Shown: positions 37,329 through 48,801, counted from the first letter of the stretch. The stretch: 64,000 nt of DNA from Flammeovirgaceae bacterium UBA4465 (GCA_905182375.1 CAJJBF010000009.1:169984-233983), one strand, 5' to 3'. A program made the numbers and translations. Notes: generated from the sequence alone by a model not told the origin.

Positions 37329-37369
37329 ATCTTGATTTAATTTTAATAGGAAACGTTAAGTTAAATTAC

Positions 37370-38620
37370 TTGTTTGATTTTGCCGAAAAACTAGTAATTT
37401 TAAAGTTAAACAAAAATTCAATCAAAAAGGCCCGAAGTCATTTCCCTATTTTCGAAGCGCATCCCAATTTAGTGTATTTGGATAATGCGGCCACTACACA
37501 ACGTGCGCAATCTGTGGTCAACGCACAATCTCATTTTGATCTGTATGAAAATGCTAATATTCATAGAGGCATCTATGATTTATCAAATCAAGCCACGCAA
37601 AAATTTGAAAATGCCCGAACTGAAATAGCCCGATTTTTGGGGTCTGGAAATGCTAATACCGTCGCTTTTACCCAAGGCACCACGGCATCCATCAATATCG
37701 TAGCACAATCTTTTTTAGCCCCAAGATTACAAGCTGGTGATAATATAGTTACAACCATTATGGAGCATCATGCCAATTTCATTCCATGGCAAATGCTCGC
37801 GCAAAGGTATCAGGTTGAATTAAGACTCGTTCCAATAGATAAGAATGGAGACCTTGACTTGGTTCAATTAAGCAAATTCCTTGATAAAAAAACTAAACTT
37901 TTAGCGATTTCTCACATCTCCAATACTCTGGGTACGATCCATCCACTCGATGAAATCATTGAACTTGCCAAAAGAAAAGACATCCCAGTCTTGGTAGATG
38001 CAGCGCAAAGTGCCTGTCATTTTGAAATCGGAGTTGACCCATTAAATTGTGATTTTTTGACCTTTTCAGGACATAAAATGTTTGGCCCGTTTGGTATTGG
38101 TATCCTCCAAGTTTCAGAAAAATACCTTGCCGATATGATGCCTCATAATTATGGTGGTGGGATCATTAAAGACGTCAAAGTTGAAAAAACAAGTTTTCGT
38201 AATTTTCCACACAACCTTGATGCGGGTACACCGAATGTCTCCGGTGTAATAGGTTTAGCCGCGGCTTTGAAATTTATTTCGGGCATCGGTAAATCTGATA
38301 TGCATAGTCATTTAAATAAATTAACTCTTTATGCCCTAGATCAATTACCCCAAGTTCCGGGTATTGAAATCATTGGCAATCCTAAAAAGAGGATCGGTAT
38401 TATTTCCTTCAATTTGAAAAATATACATCCTCATGACATCGCCTCTTTTTTGAATAAAGATGGTATCGCCCTGCGGGCAGGTATGCACTGTACCCAACCC
38501 CTTCTCAATGCTATGGGATTACAGGCTACTGCCAGAGTTTCGTTTTCAATTTATAATAATGAAGAAGAAATTAATAAACTTGTTGTTTCTTTAAAGGAAT
38601 TGATGAGATTTTGGTCATGA
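37370..38620 (+). CDS. sufS: SufS-type cysteine desulfurase
   Basis: PLP enzyme releasing sulfur from cysteine as a persulfide (416 aa). The N-terminus has LVYLDNAATTQRAQSVV, the PLP lysine is K236 in TFSGHKMFGP, and the active-site Cys is C374 in RAGMHCTQPLL. It is translationally coupled (ATGA) to a SufU-like gene and then to moaD-moaE. That arrangement suggests sulfur supply for molybdopterin synthesis, or for the sulfide of the Mo-Cu site, rather than general Fe-S assembly (inference). No other suf genes are nearby. Confidence 0.92.
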   Translation: MFDFAEKLVILKLNKNSIKKARSHFPIFEAHPNLVYLDNAATTQRAQSVVNAQSHFDLYENANIHRGIYDLSNQATQKFENARTEIARFLGSGNANTVAFTQGTTASINIVAQSFLAPRLQAGDNIVTTIMEHHANFIPWQMLAQRYQVELRLVPIDKNGDLDLVQLSKFLDKKTKLLAISHISNTLGTIHPLDEIIELAKRKDIPVLVDAAQSACHFEIGVDPLNCDFLTFSGHKMFGPFGIGILQVSEKYLADMMPHNYGGGIIKDVKVEKTSFRNFPHNLDAGTPNVSGVIGLAAALKFISGIGKSDMHSHLNKLTLYALDQLPQVPGIEIIGNPKKRIGIISFNLKNIHPHDIASFLNKDGIALRAGMHCTQPLLNAMGLQATARVSFSIYNNEEEINKLVVSLKELMRFWS

Positions 38621-39051
38621 AAAAACAGGAACTCCAACAGTTATTTAAAAATGAAATACTTCCTGAAAATGAAAATCCTTATCATTTTCAAGAACCTCAA
38701 AGAGCCTCCTTTACAATTGAAGCATATAATTCCATGTGTGGAGATAAATACACCCTTTATTTTAACATAAACGAAGGCCACATCACCTCTGTCTATTTTT
38801 ATGGCTTCGGTTGTGCATTGTCCAAGGCTTCGATCTCTATTATGTGTAAAAGCATGGAACATTTGAGCCCAAAAAATATCACCACCTTGAGCGATCAATT
38901 TATCTTTGCAATGGATCAAGAGCATTCGACTGAAAATGCTGATAAAAAAATTCAAATGCTCCAACAATTAAAACATTTTGATGGTCGAGTAGATTGTATC
39001 AAATTGGGATGGGAAGCCGTGAAAAATCATTTTGAAAATGCTGACTTATGA
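38617..39051 (+). CDS. sufU: SufU-like sulfur-relay/scaffold protein
   Basis: IscU/SufU-family protein (144 aa from the ATG overlapping the sufS stop). The three conserved cysteines appear in NSMCGDKYTLYF (C41, with the following Asp43), GFGCALSKASISIMC (C66) and RVDCIKLGW (C127). SufU proteins take persulfide sulfur from SufS using a zinc-bound site. The sequence is not SufE, whose motif differs. The stop overlaps the moaD start (ATGA), tying sulfur transfer to MoaD. Confidence 0.85.
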   Translation: MKKQELQQLFKNEILPENENPYHFQEPQRASFTIEAYNSMCGDKYTLYFNINEGHITSVYFYGFGCALSKASISIMCKSMEHLSPKNITTLSDQFIFAMDQEHSTENADKKIQMLQQLKHFDGRVDCIKLGWEAVKNHFENADL

Positions 39052-39290
39052 AAATAAAGCTGATTGCTTTTGGTATCGCCAAAGAAATAATAGGACCTGC
39101 TGAATCCCATTTGGAGGTAAAAAACCCTTGTAATATCGGAGATCTAAAAAGAATATTAATCACCCAGTACCATGAATTCAAAAAGCTTCAAAGTATCAAA
39201 TTTGCGATCAATGAAGATTATCAAGAAGATCAGTTCCAAATTCATGAGGGGGATGAAGTAGTTATTATTCCACCTGTAAGCGGAGGTTAA
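39048..39290 (+). CDS. moaD: MoaD, molybdopterin synthase sulfur-carrier subunit
   Basis: Small beta-grasp protein (80 aa) ending VVIIPPVSGG, whose C-terminal glycine is thiocarboxylated and donates sulfur to cyclic pyranopterin monophosphate. N-terminal sequence MKIKLIAFGIAKEIIG is typical. It overlaps sufU by four bases and moaE starts immediately after its stop, so MoaD and MoaE are made together as the synthase complex. Confidence 0.93.
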   Translation: MKIKLIAFGIAKEIIGPAESHLEVKNPCNIGDLKRILITQYHEFKKLQSIKFAINEDYQEDQFQIHEGDEVVIIPPVSGG

Positions 39291-39707
39291 ATGAGAGATA
39301 TTCAAATTTTAGACGAGCCTTTGACTACGCAGTCATGTCATGATGCAGTGGCAGATCCCTCGGCAGGCGGTATTGTGGTTTTTGTAGGCGCCGTAAGGAA
39401 TCAAACAAAAGGTCGAAAAGTGTTACAACTGGCCTTTGAATCTTACGTGCCCATGGCCCTCAAGGAGATGGGGAAAATTGCAGATAGTCTATCCCAAAAA
39501 TGGGGTATCCTACATGTATCCATTCATCATCGGGTGGGTGTGTTAGAAATTGGAGAAATTCCAGTAATCATTGCAGTATCTACCCCTCATAGGCAAGCTG
39601 CTTTTGAAGCTTGTCAATATGCCATTGATACCTTAAAAGAAACCGTCCCCATTTGGAAAAAAGAAATTTTTGAAGACGGTACAGTTTGGGTTTCTGCTCA
39701 TCCCTAA
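39291..39707 (+). CDS. moaE: MoaE, molybdopterin synthase catalytic subunit
   Basis: Catalytic large subunit (138 aa) converting cyclic pyranopterin monophosphate to molybdopterin with two MoaD thiocarboxylates. Family blocks: GGIVVFVGAVRNQTKGRKV near 25, LAFESYVPMALKEM, IHHRVGVLEIGEIPVIIAVS, and the active-site lysine region TVPIWKKEIFEDGTVWV. It closes the molybdenum-cofactor block. Confidence 0.96.
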   Translation: MRDIQILDEPLTTQSCHDAVADPSAGGIVVFVGAVRNQTKGRKVLQLAFESYVPMALKEMGKIADSLSQKWGILHVSIHHRVGVLEIGEIPVIIAVSTPHRQAAFEACQYAIDTLKETVPIWKKEIFEDGTVWVSAHP

Positions 39708-40116
39708 AGTTTCCTTTGGTCGTTAATTATTGCATTTCCTGTTTTTATTTATCTCCAACTAGAAAATCAACTTTATAATTCTTGATGCTCTTGTTCAGCA
39801 ACGTTCAAGAATATGATTATTTGACTTGGTTTGCTGTGATCAGAAGGTGGGAATTACTGTTTCTTTTCAGAATTGATATTGAACAAAACATACCGCATAA
39901 GCCCTTGTCGATAAAACCATAACTCATTGCTACAGACAAACAGATACTTGATCAGTTAGGGGGTAATTCAGTCAACCACCTTACCTATAAGACGCTAGTC
40001 AAGTTTCGGCCTGTCAAAAACAAATCGGGTGAAAGCAGTAATTATTTACTAAAAGTAGCATCCATGTTTCAACACATTGAACTGGTGATAATAAGTATGA
40101 CCCTTAAGAGCGGGAA
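39708..40116. other. 409-base gap without a recognised gene
   Basis: Between moaE and the convergent DUF1566-like gene. I see no open frame with coding sense, no convincing terminator hairpin and no recognisable insertion-sequence end. Confidence 0.5.
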
Positions 40117-40590
40117 TCAAAATTCCCTAACCGAACGAATCGAATAACTTGAAGCCCTAGGAGGTGCTTTCTCCTGAAAGCCACTATTGAAATCCTGCCA
40201 AAAAGCTTCTTTCTTATCATTTTCTGAAGTACTCCAATAATAATCTTTGGCAAACCCTCCAATTAAGTCTTTTTGCAAATACATTTGATGCTGTTCTTCT
40301 TTGGTAGGCAATCTCCAATCCATAAATTTTGCTCCTTCAATTGAGTGGTTTGAACCATCTGATATGGCTTCCTTGGCACCAAGCCAACTGGTTTTTCCTT
40401 GGTCCTGTATTTCTGCTATCCAACCATGGGCACCTCCTTCTGATATCTTAAATACGTAACCACCAAGTTCAGGCCAACAACCTATACTGTAGTTTTTATC
40501 GATCCTCTGGTTTTTAGCATTTTGTCCAAAAGTTGAGTGGCCAAATAATAGCGACCAAAAAAGAAGCATCGAAAGATTCAAATATTTCAT
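40117..40590 (-). CDS. Secreted DUF1566-like protein
   Basis: Small exported protein (157 aa) with a Sec signal peptide (LLFWSLLFGHSTFGQ). The body resembles the DUF1566/Lcl C-terminal type: GGYVFKISEGGAHGWIAEIQ, SWLGAKEAISDGSNHSIEG, the conserved WRLPTKEEQHQMY, and YYWSTSEND near the end with SSYSIRSVREF. Such domains occur in cell-surface proteins of Bacteroidota; no activity is known to me. It appears monocistronic. Confidence 0.75.
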   Translation of the reverse strand: MKYLNLSMLLFWSLLFGHSTFGQNAKNQRIDKNYSIGCWPELGGYVFKISEGGAHGWIAEIQDQGKTSWLGAKEAISDGSNHSIEGAKFMDWRLPTKEEQHQMYLQKDLIGGFAKDYYWSTSENDKKEAFWQDFNSGFQEKAPPRASSYSIRSVREF

Positions 40591-40763
40591 AAATCAATAT
40601 CCAAATTCAATTTCTAAATAAAAAGTATTTTAGGGGTTTATGACGAAATCATAAAATAAATTTATGTTTTTTACCATCGTTATGATGAGTATTACTTTTT
40701 ATAACCAATTTAATTTTTGTAATTTAGATTTCGTATTACTAACCAAATCTAAATAAATTAAAA

Positions 40764-41498
40764 ATGAAAAGAACGATAACTTTACTACTTACATGTGTTT
40801 TTGCTGCCTCTATGGGCCATGCTCAAATAGCTTATATGGAATATGTCGCCGTCAAAAATACAGATGTCGCCGCCCATATAGCAGCCGAAAAAAACATATT
40901 TTCAAAAGCCCATAAAGAACAAATTGACAAAGGAAATAAATTAGGCTGGGATATGTGGATGATAGAAAACAATAGCTATGGCGACCCTAATACTACTTTT
41001 GTTTATGTGCACTTCAATAAGCCTGGAACTACTTTAACTTATAATGAATCGAATTTATTTTCAGCTCATGAATCCACCTTACATCAAGCTGGATATCAAA
41101 ATAGAATCGTCAAAACGGGACAATTAACTCTGGGTATCAAAGCAAGCTATGGAACCAAAGCAAGTGCCAAACCTCCAAAATATTTAGTGGCAAACTACAT
41201 GACCGTAGATCTCTACGACGGAGCAGCTTATGAAGCAATGGAATTAAAATATGGGCCTAATTATGCCGAAAATGGCCAAGCAGCTTGGGGATTCGGGAAG
41301 GTACTCAATAGGTTTGGTGCAGATCAAGATGTAAATTACCTTACTTTCGACTTCTATAATTCCATGGAAGAGATTTTGGAGATGAGAAATAACACAGCCT
41401 CCTTTACCAAAGCCCAATTGACTCAATGGAAAAGTATGGATAAATTAAGGACCTTAAAAAATAGTCACATAATGACTTTAATAGCCTCTGAACGATAA
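40764..41498 (+). CDS. Secreted protein of unknown function
   Basis: Exported protein (244 aa) with a clear signal peptide (LLLTCVFAASMGHAQ). Two similar halves may be present: each begins with a Y.E/Y.TVD strand (AYMEYVAVKNTDVAAHIAAE; LVANYMTVDLYDGAAYEAME) and has a W-rich segment (LGWDMWMIENNSYG; GQAAWGFGKVLNRFG). This recalls ferredoxin-like dimeric alpha-beta barrel folds (inference). No family is recognised. It stands alone with its own terminator. Confidence 0.7.
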   Translation: MKRTITLLLTCVFAASMGHAQIAYMEYVAVKNTDVAAHIAAEKNIFSKAHKEQIDKGNKLGWDMWMIENNSYGDPNTTFVYVHFNKPGTTLTYNESNLFSAHESTLHQAGYQNRIVKTGQLTLGIKASYGTKASAKPPKYLVANYMTVDLYDGAAYEAMELKYGPNYAENGQAAWGFGKVLNRFGADQDVNYLTFDFYNSMEEILEMRNNTASFTKAQLTQWKSMDKLRTLKNSHIMTLIASER

Positions 41499-41514
41499 CT
41501 GTTAAAATTCTCTT

Positions 41515-41551
41515 AAAAGGGGTCAAGACGCAATCAATCTTGGCCCCTTTT
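41515..41551 (+). terminator. Rho-independent terminator after the secreted unknown gene
   Basis: Stem AAAAGGGGTCAAGA pairs with TCTTGGCCCCTTTT around a nine-base loop, 17 bases after the stop at 41498. The 14-bp stem with a G-C core and trailing Ts is a strong intrinsic terminator. Confidence 0.85.
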
Positions 41552-41782
41552 AACTATAATGCTTTCAATAATGAGCCCCTGTAGAAGAGGTTTTCATTCC
41601 TAGAGCTATTCTTAGGTCCCTGCAGCACTTTATGAGCAAAAGAGCTCAATCCTATCCCATCCTATCTAAACAGAATAAGCTTATTTATCGCACTTGAAAT
41701 CAATTCTTCTAATATAGTTTCTGCCTCTGTAGTAGAAGGAGTTTTATTGGTCACCACATTATGATTCTCTTTGAATGTGCCA

Positions 41783-43264
41783 TCACTTAACCTTTAAATC
41801 AAGAGGAAAGCTGAGAAGATCAATGCCCCAAATCGTGGGTAGTAAAAAATAAACAAAAAAGGTAATAACAAGAATGGATACCACATTGAGCACAAATCCG
41901 GCGCGTACCATATCCTTCATCTGCAAATAACCTGAACCAAATACCACGGCATTAGGTGCTGTAGCCACTGGCAACATAAATGCACAAGAAGAGGCGATAC
42001 ATGCCGCTACCATCAGACCATAAGGATGTACATCAAGGACACCCGATAGGGCTGCCAAAATAGGCATCATAAGCGTACAAGTTGCGATATTTTGGGTAAT
42101 CTCTGTTAAAAAATTAACGACGGCTACGACAATCAATAATACCAACCAAAACGGAATATCACTCAATCCACCAAGCTGCGCGCCAATCCATAAAGTCAAT
42201 TTAGAGCTCTCAAAACTTTGGGCAACAGCAAAAGCCCCACCAAAAAGTAAAATCACACCCCAAGGCAATTTAACGGCAGACTGCCAATCCATTATTTGAC
42301 TCCCTTTTTTATTCTTTGATGGGATCAAGAATAAAGATACCGCGCCAATCATGACAATAATGGTATCGTTAACACTCGGATAAAAAGGTGCAATTAAATA
42401 TCTTCTAGTAATCCAAGCCACCGCTACGAGTAAAAAAATAGTTAGTACGCATTTTTCTTCGTAAGACATCTTACCTAATTTTTTCAATTCATCCTTGATG
42501 ATATTGGCACTCCCCTCAACTTTCTCCGAACTTAAGGAGAAGGCGAAATAAGACAAAACCAACCAACAGATCACCAAAATGGTCAAACTGATAGGTAATC
42601 CGATCCCAATCCATTGGTCAAAAGGCATCACAATCCCATAAAATTTTTCAACGGCATCTGCAAAAATTAAATTAGTCGGTGTACCCACCAAGGTAGCAAT
42701 TCCACCAATTGAAGAAGCATAAGCAATGGCTAAAATCAATGCTTTACCGAACCCTTCTGTGTTTTTTTGGGTCAGACTACTCGCACCAGCAAACTCCTTA
42801 AATTGGGTAATAATTGATAACGCTATGGGCAGCATCATTACCGTAGTGGCGGTATTTGAAATCCACATGGAAAGAAAGGCAGAAGCCAAAATAAAGCCCA
42901 AGATGATTTGTCTCATATTAGTACCCGTAATCGAAATAATACTCAGGGCAATGCGCTTATGTAGATTCCATTTTTGCATCGCCAAAGCCAAAATAAATCC
43001 CCCAACAAAAATATAAATGATGGGGTTTGCATAAGATGGGGCAATGACTTTCAGTGGAACTGCATTGGTCATCGGATATAAAATCATTGGTAAAAAAGAG
43101 GTGACAGGAATCGGAATTGCTTCTGTCATCCACCAGATGGCAATCCAAATGGTAGCTGCCATGACCTTAAAAGCTGGTTCCGACATCTCAGAAGGAGGTC
43201 CGATCCACAGCATTAAAAAAAATACCCCAGGGCCTAAGATTTGAAAAAATATTTTCTGCCTCAT
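41783..43264 (-). CDS. DASS/SLC13-family sodium-coupled anion transporter
   Basis: Membrane carrier (493 aa, about twelve helices) of the divalent anion:sodium symporter family. The two family sodium/substrate loops are visible: WISNTATTVMMLPIALSI near residue 135 and FLTEITQNIATCTLMMPILAA near 390. IWIAIWWMTEAIPIPVTSFLP near 38 is also characteristic. Substrates in this family are dicarboxylates such as succinate, or sulfate and related oxyanions; the sequence does not decide. The neighbours give no further hint. Confidence 0.88.
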   Translation of the reverse strand: MRQKIFFQILGPGVFFLMLWIGPPSEMSEPAFKVMAATIWIAIWWMTEAIPIPVTSFLPMILYPMTNAVPLKVIAPSYANPIIYIFVGGFILALAMQKWNLHKRIALSIISITGTNMRQIILGFILASAFLSMWISNTATTVMMLPIALSIITQFKEFAGASSLTQKNTEGFGKALILAIAYASSIGGIATLVGTPTNLIFADAVEKFYGIVMPFDQWIGIGLPISLTILVICWLVLSYFAFSLSSEKVEGSANIIKDELKKLGKMSYEEKCVLTIFLLVAVAWITRRYLIAPFYPSVNDTIIVMIGAVSLFLIPSKNKKGSQIMDWQSAVKLPWGVILLFGGAFAVAQSFESSKLTLWIGAQLGGLSDIPFWLVLLIVVAVVNFLTEITQNIATCTLMMPILAALSGVLDVHPYGLMVAACIASSCAFMLPVATAPNAVVFGSGYLQMKDMVRAGFVLNVVSILVITFFVYFLLPTIWGIDLLSFPLDLKVK

Positions 43265-43640
43265 TTAAAATTGCTTCCTTTATTTCTAAAATACTTCAGT
43301 AAAGCTTGGTAAGCCTACCGGCCGAACAAGAACTAGAGACACCCCTGCGATGGGGGTTTCAAAAGGTTTGGTATCTTGCGCTCTATCAAATATATATATT
43401 TCAGTAGACATCATCTTTCTTACACCAAAACAAACAAATTGTTTGTCTCAATTATTTTGAAGAAAAGAGGAAGTTACTTTGTGGATTGGGGCTTAGTCCT
43501 TTTATGAAGTGGGTAAAAGCTCGCTTTTAATTAATTGAAAAAACAAGAACTTGAACATCGCCTATAGATAAGGTCTTATTGTGTATGGCTAATGGATTAC
43601 CCTTATGATGATATAGTCCATGAAAAAGTTAAAATTACTA
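43265..43640. other. 376-base gap without a recognised gene
   Basis: Between two minus-strand genes. It contains a small hairpin near 43,337-43,358 (ACACCCCTGCGATGGGGGTTT) that could end transcription of the ABC-F gene read from the minus strand, but the tail is weak. Nothing else is recognisable. Confidence 0.4.
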
Positions 43641-45257
<1,617 letters not shown>

Positions 45258-45483
45258 TTATTCTTCTCTTTTTAAGTGCGCAAAATTAGCCCAATTCTTT
45301 ATTGAAAAAAAGAGGTCGCACATATAATGCCTAAAACGCACGAATTACTCACCTTTCATTCCAATCCTTCAAATGCGCCTAATTGACTAACCCCAAACAA
45401 AATAACAGCCGATCATAAAATATTTATCGAGGGTTACTGATTTTATACTAAATTCATACTTTCAATTAACACATAAAAACTTC

Positions 45484-46905
45484 ATGCTTCGTCTACTCAC
45501 GCCATTCTTCAGCCTATGTATTGTTGCTGCCTTAAATGGACAACAGATGAAAATCACAGATGAAATTGAATCCCAAAAATCTACTTACGAAAAGATAGCG
45601 CTCAAAATATGGGAATGGGCGGAAGTAGGTTACCAAGAAGAAAAAAGCTCCGCATTACTCAAAAAAACATTAAGTGACGCAGAATTTTCCATTCAAACCG
45701 GTGTCGCTGAAATTCCAACTGCTTTTATCGCTGAATATGGATCTGGACAACCCGTCATTGCCATACTCGCCGAATACGATGCATTGCCTGGGGTATCTCA
45801 AAAAGCAATTCCCACTCGAGATCCAGTGATTACAGGGGGAGCGGGTCATGCCTGTGGACATCACCTTTTCGGCACCGCATCGGTTGCTGCTGGCATCGCA
45901 ATAAAAAACTGGTTAAAAACCAATAAAATAAAGGGAACCCTTAGGGTATATGGTACGCCGGCTGAAGAAGGGGGTGCGGGGAAAGTTTATTTGGTAAGAG
46001 CCGGATTATTCGATGATGTAGATGCCGTTTTGCATTGGCACCCAAGCAGTAATAATAATGCAAACCCCGGATCTTCCCTGGCTAATAAATCTGCTAAATT
46101 CAGATTTTATGGGGAATCTTCACATGCTGCAACTTCTCCCGAACGTGGTCGTTCTGCGCTTGACGGAGTTGAATCCATGAATCATATGGTGAACATGCTC
46201 CGAGAGCATGTTCCTCAAGAAACAAGAATTCACTATGTAATTACCAGTGGCGGTGAAGCTCCCAATGTCGTACCCGCCTTTGCCGAGGTTTTTTATTATG
46301 TAAGGAACCCAGAAGTCGCCAATGTTAAAGCTATTTTTGAAAGGGTAGTTAAAGCAGCGCAAGGTGCCGCCATAGGGACCGAAACCACCATGGATTATGA
46401 AATTATTCATGGCCTTTATAACCTACTGCCCAATGAAACTCTGTCAGAAGTTATGTACACAAACCTCGTATCTGTTGGGGGGATGCGATACAACCAAACG
46501 GAAATTAAGTTTGCTCAACAAATACTTAATACCTATAATGGTGATTACAAAATTGAATCAGGAGAAGAAATAACCCCTTACTCCGTAGAAAAAAGGAAGG
46601 GTAGTGGGTCTACTGATGTGGGTGATGTAAGCTGGAAAGTACCTACCGCCGGCATGAGTGCTGCCACATGGGTCCCTGGCACTTCAGCACATACTTGGCA
46701 GGCTGTCGCCGCAGGAGGAACAAGTATTGGCATCAAAGGAATGTTGATCGCTGCTAAAACCATCGCCTTGACGGCCCAAGACGTTTTCACTGATCCTGAC
46801 CTGATCATCCGTGCAAATGAAGAATTAAAAGAGCGTATTGGAAAAAATGATCCTTACAAGGCGCTCATTGGCGATCGTGACCCACCTTTAGATTACAGAA
46901 ATTGA
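45484..46905 (+). CDS. M20-family amidohydrolase, AbgB-like
   Basis: Metallopeptidase of the M20 class (473 aa) with an N-terminal signal-like segment (FFSLCIVAALNGQQ), so probably exported. Sequences typical of AbgB (p-aminobenzoyl-glutamate hydrolase subunit B) are seen: IALKIWEWAEVGYQEEKSS, VIAILAEYDALPGVSQ, the metal-binding GGAGHACGHHLFG, and GTPAEEGGAGKVYL with the catalytic Glu. The C-terminus has STDVGDVSWKVPTAG and PGTSAHTWQAVA. It would cleave an amide of an N-acyl or aminobenzoyl amino acid. A gamma-glutamyltransferase follows 204 bases downstream. Confidence 0.87.
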   Translation: MLRLLTPFFSLCIVAALNGQQMKITDEIESQKSTYEKIALKIWEWAEVGYQEEKSSALLKKTLSDAEFSIQTGVAEIPTAFIAEYGSGQPVIAILAEYDALPGVSQKAIPTRDPVITGGAGHACGHHLFGTASVAAGIAIKNWLKTNKIKGTLRVYGTPAEEGGAGKVYLVRAGLFDDVDAVLHWHPSSNNNANPGSSLANKSAKFRFYGESSHAATSPERGRSALDGVESMNHMVNMLREHVPQETRIHYVITSGGEAPNVVPAFAEVFYYVRNPEVANVKAIFERVVKAAQGAAIGTETTMDYEIIHGLYNLLPNETLSEVMYTNLVSVGGMRYNQTEIKFAQQILNTYNGDYKIESGEEITPYSVEKRKGSGSTDVGDVSWKVPTAGMSAATWVPGTSAHTWQAVAAGGTSIGIKGMLIAAKTIALTAQDVFTDPDLIIRANEELKERIGKNDPYKALIGDRDPPLDYRN

Positions 46906-47109
46906 TCAAAAGATCTGTTATTTGTAATATAATCATTGAAGTGAGATTTTAAAAAAATTTGACATAAAATGAATAAATTACTGCTAAATTCAGCTTCGCT
47001 TAAGATTGTTTTGAAAATACTTCAAAAAATTATGCTCTCTCCCTATCAATGATTAAATATTGAAATGGGTGCTTATAAAAAATTAAAATAAATCCTTCAA
47101 ACAACTTTA

Positions 47110-48801
47110 ATGATGAAAAAATATTTAAGTTCCCTTTTTTTTTTAGTTACCTCCATTACTTTATGTGCTCAAGATCGGATTACCGGAAAAGGTTTTGCCA
47201 CCCGATCTGAGGTTATTGCTCAAAATGGAATGGTGGCCACGAGTCATCCCCTCGCCACACAAATAGGACTTGATATCCTCAAAAAAGGAGGTACGGCCAT
47301 TGATGCCGCCATTGCGGCCAATGCCGCTTTAGGACTCATGGAACCTACTGGATCGGGAATTGGGGGAGATCTTTTTGCTATTATTTGGGATGGAAAAACA
47401 AAAACTATCTATGGCTTGAATGCCAGTGGTCGTTCCCCAAAATCGTTAACCTTGGAATATTTCCAATCACAAAATTTAACCAAAATTCCTTCTTTTGGCC
47501 CATTGCCCGTAAGCGTTCCTGGGGCTGTAGATGGATGGTTTGAGCTTCATGAAAAATTTGGCGCTCTCCCTATGACTGATATTTTAGCACCCGCCATCCA
47601 ATATGCCGAAAATGGATTTCCAGTGACCGAATTGATTGCCTACTACATGGCAGTTGGTGCCTCAAGATATGAATCTTTCAATTTTCAAAATTTTAAGGAT
47701 ACTTATATGATCGATGGTAAGACACCGAGCAAAGGTCAAATATTCAAAAATCCAGATTTAGCCATGACCTATAGTATCCTCGCTAAAAAGGGGAGAGCGG
47801 GTTTTTATAAGGGCAAAATAGCAAAAACCATTGCTGATTATGTTCAAGCCAAAGGGGGCTTTTTATCAACGTCAGACTTGGCAGATCATCACTCTGAATG
47901 GGTTACACCCGTCTCTGTAAATTATCGGGGCTATGATGTATGGGAACTGCCTCCCAATGGGCAAGGCATCGCTGCCCTACAAATGTTGAATATACTAGAG
48001 GGCTATGACTTTGATGATATCCCGTATGGAAGCGCAGAGCACATTCACCTATTTACTGAAGCCAAAAAACTGGCTTTTGAAGACCGTGCAAAATATTATG
48101 CAGATATGGATTTTTATGATGTCCCGGTGGAACAATTACTTTCAAAAGATTATGCGGCCGTAAGACGAAGCAAAATTGGCCCTGACGCCGGCCTTTACAA
48201 AGCAGGGTCGATAAGCAATGGAGAGACAGTATATCTGACTGCTGCTGATAAAAATGGTACCATAATTTCTTTAATTCAAAGCAATTATAGAGGTATGGGC
48301 TCAGGATTAGTTCCTACAGATTTGGGTTTTATGCTTCAAGATCGAGGCGAACTTTTTTCTCTTGAAGAAGGACAAGCCAATACCTACGCCCCCGGCAAAA
48401 GACCCTTTCATACTATTATACCTGCATTTATGACTAGAGATGGCATCCCTCTGATGAGCTTTGGGGTAATGGGAGGTGACTTTCAACCCATGGGGCATGT
48501 ACAAATTGTAATGAATATGGTAGATTTTGGAATGACCTTGCAAGAAGCTGGGGATGCCCCAAGGATAGATCACACAGGAACCTCTACGCCTACAGGTTTT
48601 GATGCGGTAAATTCAGGAAAAATCAGACTGGAATCAGGCTTTGATTATGAAACTATTCGAACACTGATGAACCAAGGACATAACGTAGGCTTTGCATTAG
48701 GCATATATGGAGGGTACCAAGCCATCCTGTGGGATGATAAAAATAAGGTCTACTTGGGCGCTTCAGAATCGCGAAAGGATGGTCAGGCAGCAGGTTACTG
48801 A
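47110..48801 (+). CDS. ggt: Gamma-glutamyltransferase
   Basis: Exported Ntn-hydrolase (563 aa) that moves or hydrolyses gamma-glutamyl groups, for example of glutathione. The signal peptide ends at ITLCAQ. N-terminal family sequence: MVATSHPLATQIGLDILKKG, DAAIAANAALGLMEPTGSGI then GGDLFAI. Self-processing would occur before the Thr of GETVYLTAADKNG near residue 378, which aligns with the catalytic Thr of E. coli GGT. Downstream QSNYRGMGSGLVP is of the YwrD-like subtype. It follows the amidohydrolase, and both could salvage amino acids from extracellular amides (inference). Confidence 0.9.
   Translation: MMKKYLSSLFFLVTSITLCAQDRITGKGFATRSEVIAQNGMVATSHPLATQIGLDILKKGGTAIDAAIAANAALGLMEPTGSGIGGDLFAIIWDGKTKTIYGLNASGRSPKSLTLEYFQSQNLTKIPSFGPLPVSVPGAVDGWFELHEKFGALPMTDILAPAIQYAENGFPVTELIAYYMAVGASRYESFNFQNFKDTYMIDGKTPSKGQIFKNPDLAMTYSILAKKGRAGFYKGKIAKTIADYVQAKGGFLSTSDLADHHSEWVTPVSVNYRGYDVWELPPNGQGIAALQMLNILEGYDFDDIPYGSAEHIHLFTEAKKLAFEDRAKYYADMDFYDVPVEQLLSKDYAAVRRSKIGPDAGLYKAGSISNGETVYLTAADKNGTIISLIQSNYRGMGSGLVPTDLGFMLQDRGELFSLEEGQANTYAPGKRPFHTIIPAFMTRDGIPLMSFGVMGGDFQPMGHVQIVMNMVDFGMTLQEAGDAPRIDHTGTSTPTGFDAVNSGKIRLESGFDYETIRTLMNQGHNVGFALGIYGGYQAILWDDKNKVYLGASESRKDGQAAGY

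Noticed and set aside
38617..39051. SufE instead of SufU
   Set aside because: The three Cys blocks (CGD, GFGCALSKAS, RVDC) match IscU/SufU, not the single-Cys SufE loop.
39708..40116. Possible insertion-sequence remnant after moaE
   Set aside because: No terminal inverted repeats, target-site duplication or transposase-like reading frame could be seen.
41640..41785. Coding-like minus-strand stretch of about 41 codons after the DASS transporter gene (SDGTFKENHNVVTNKTP)
   Set aside because: No start codon in frame, no family resemblance and too short; it could be a gene remnant but cannot be supported.
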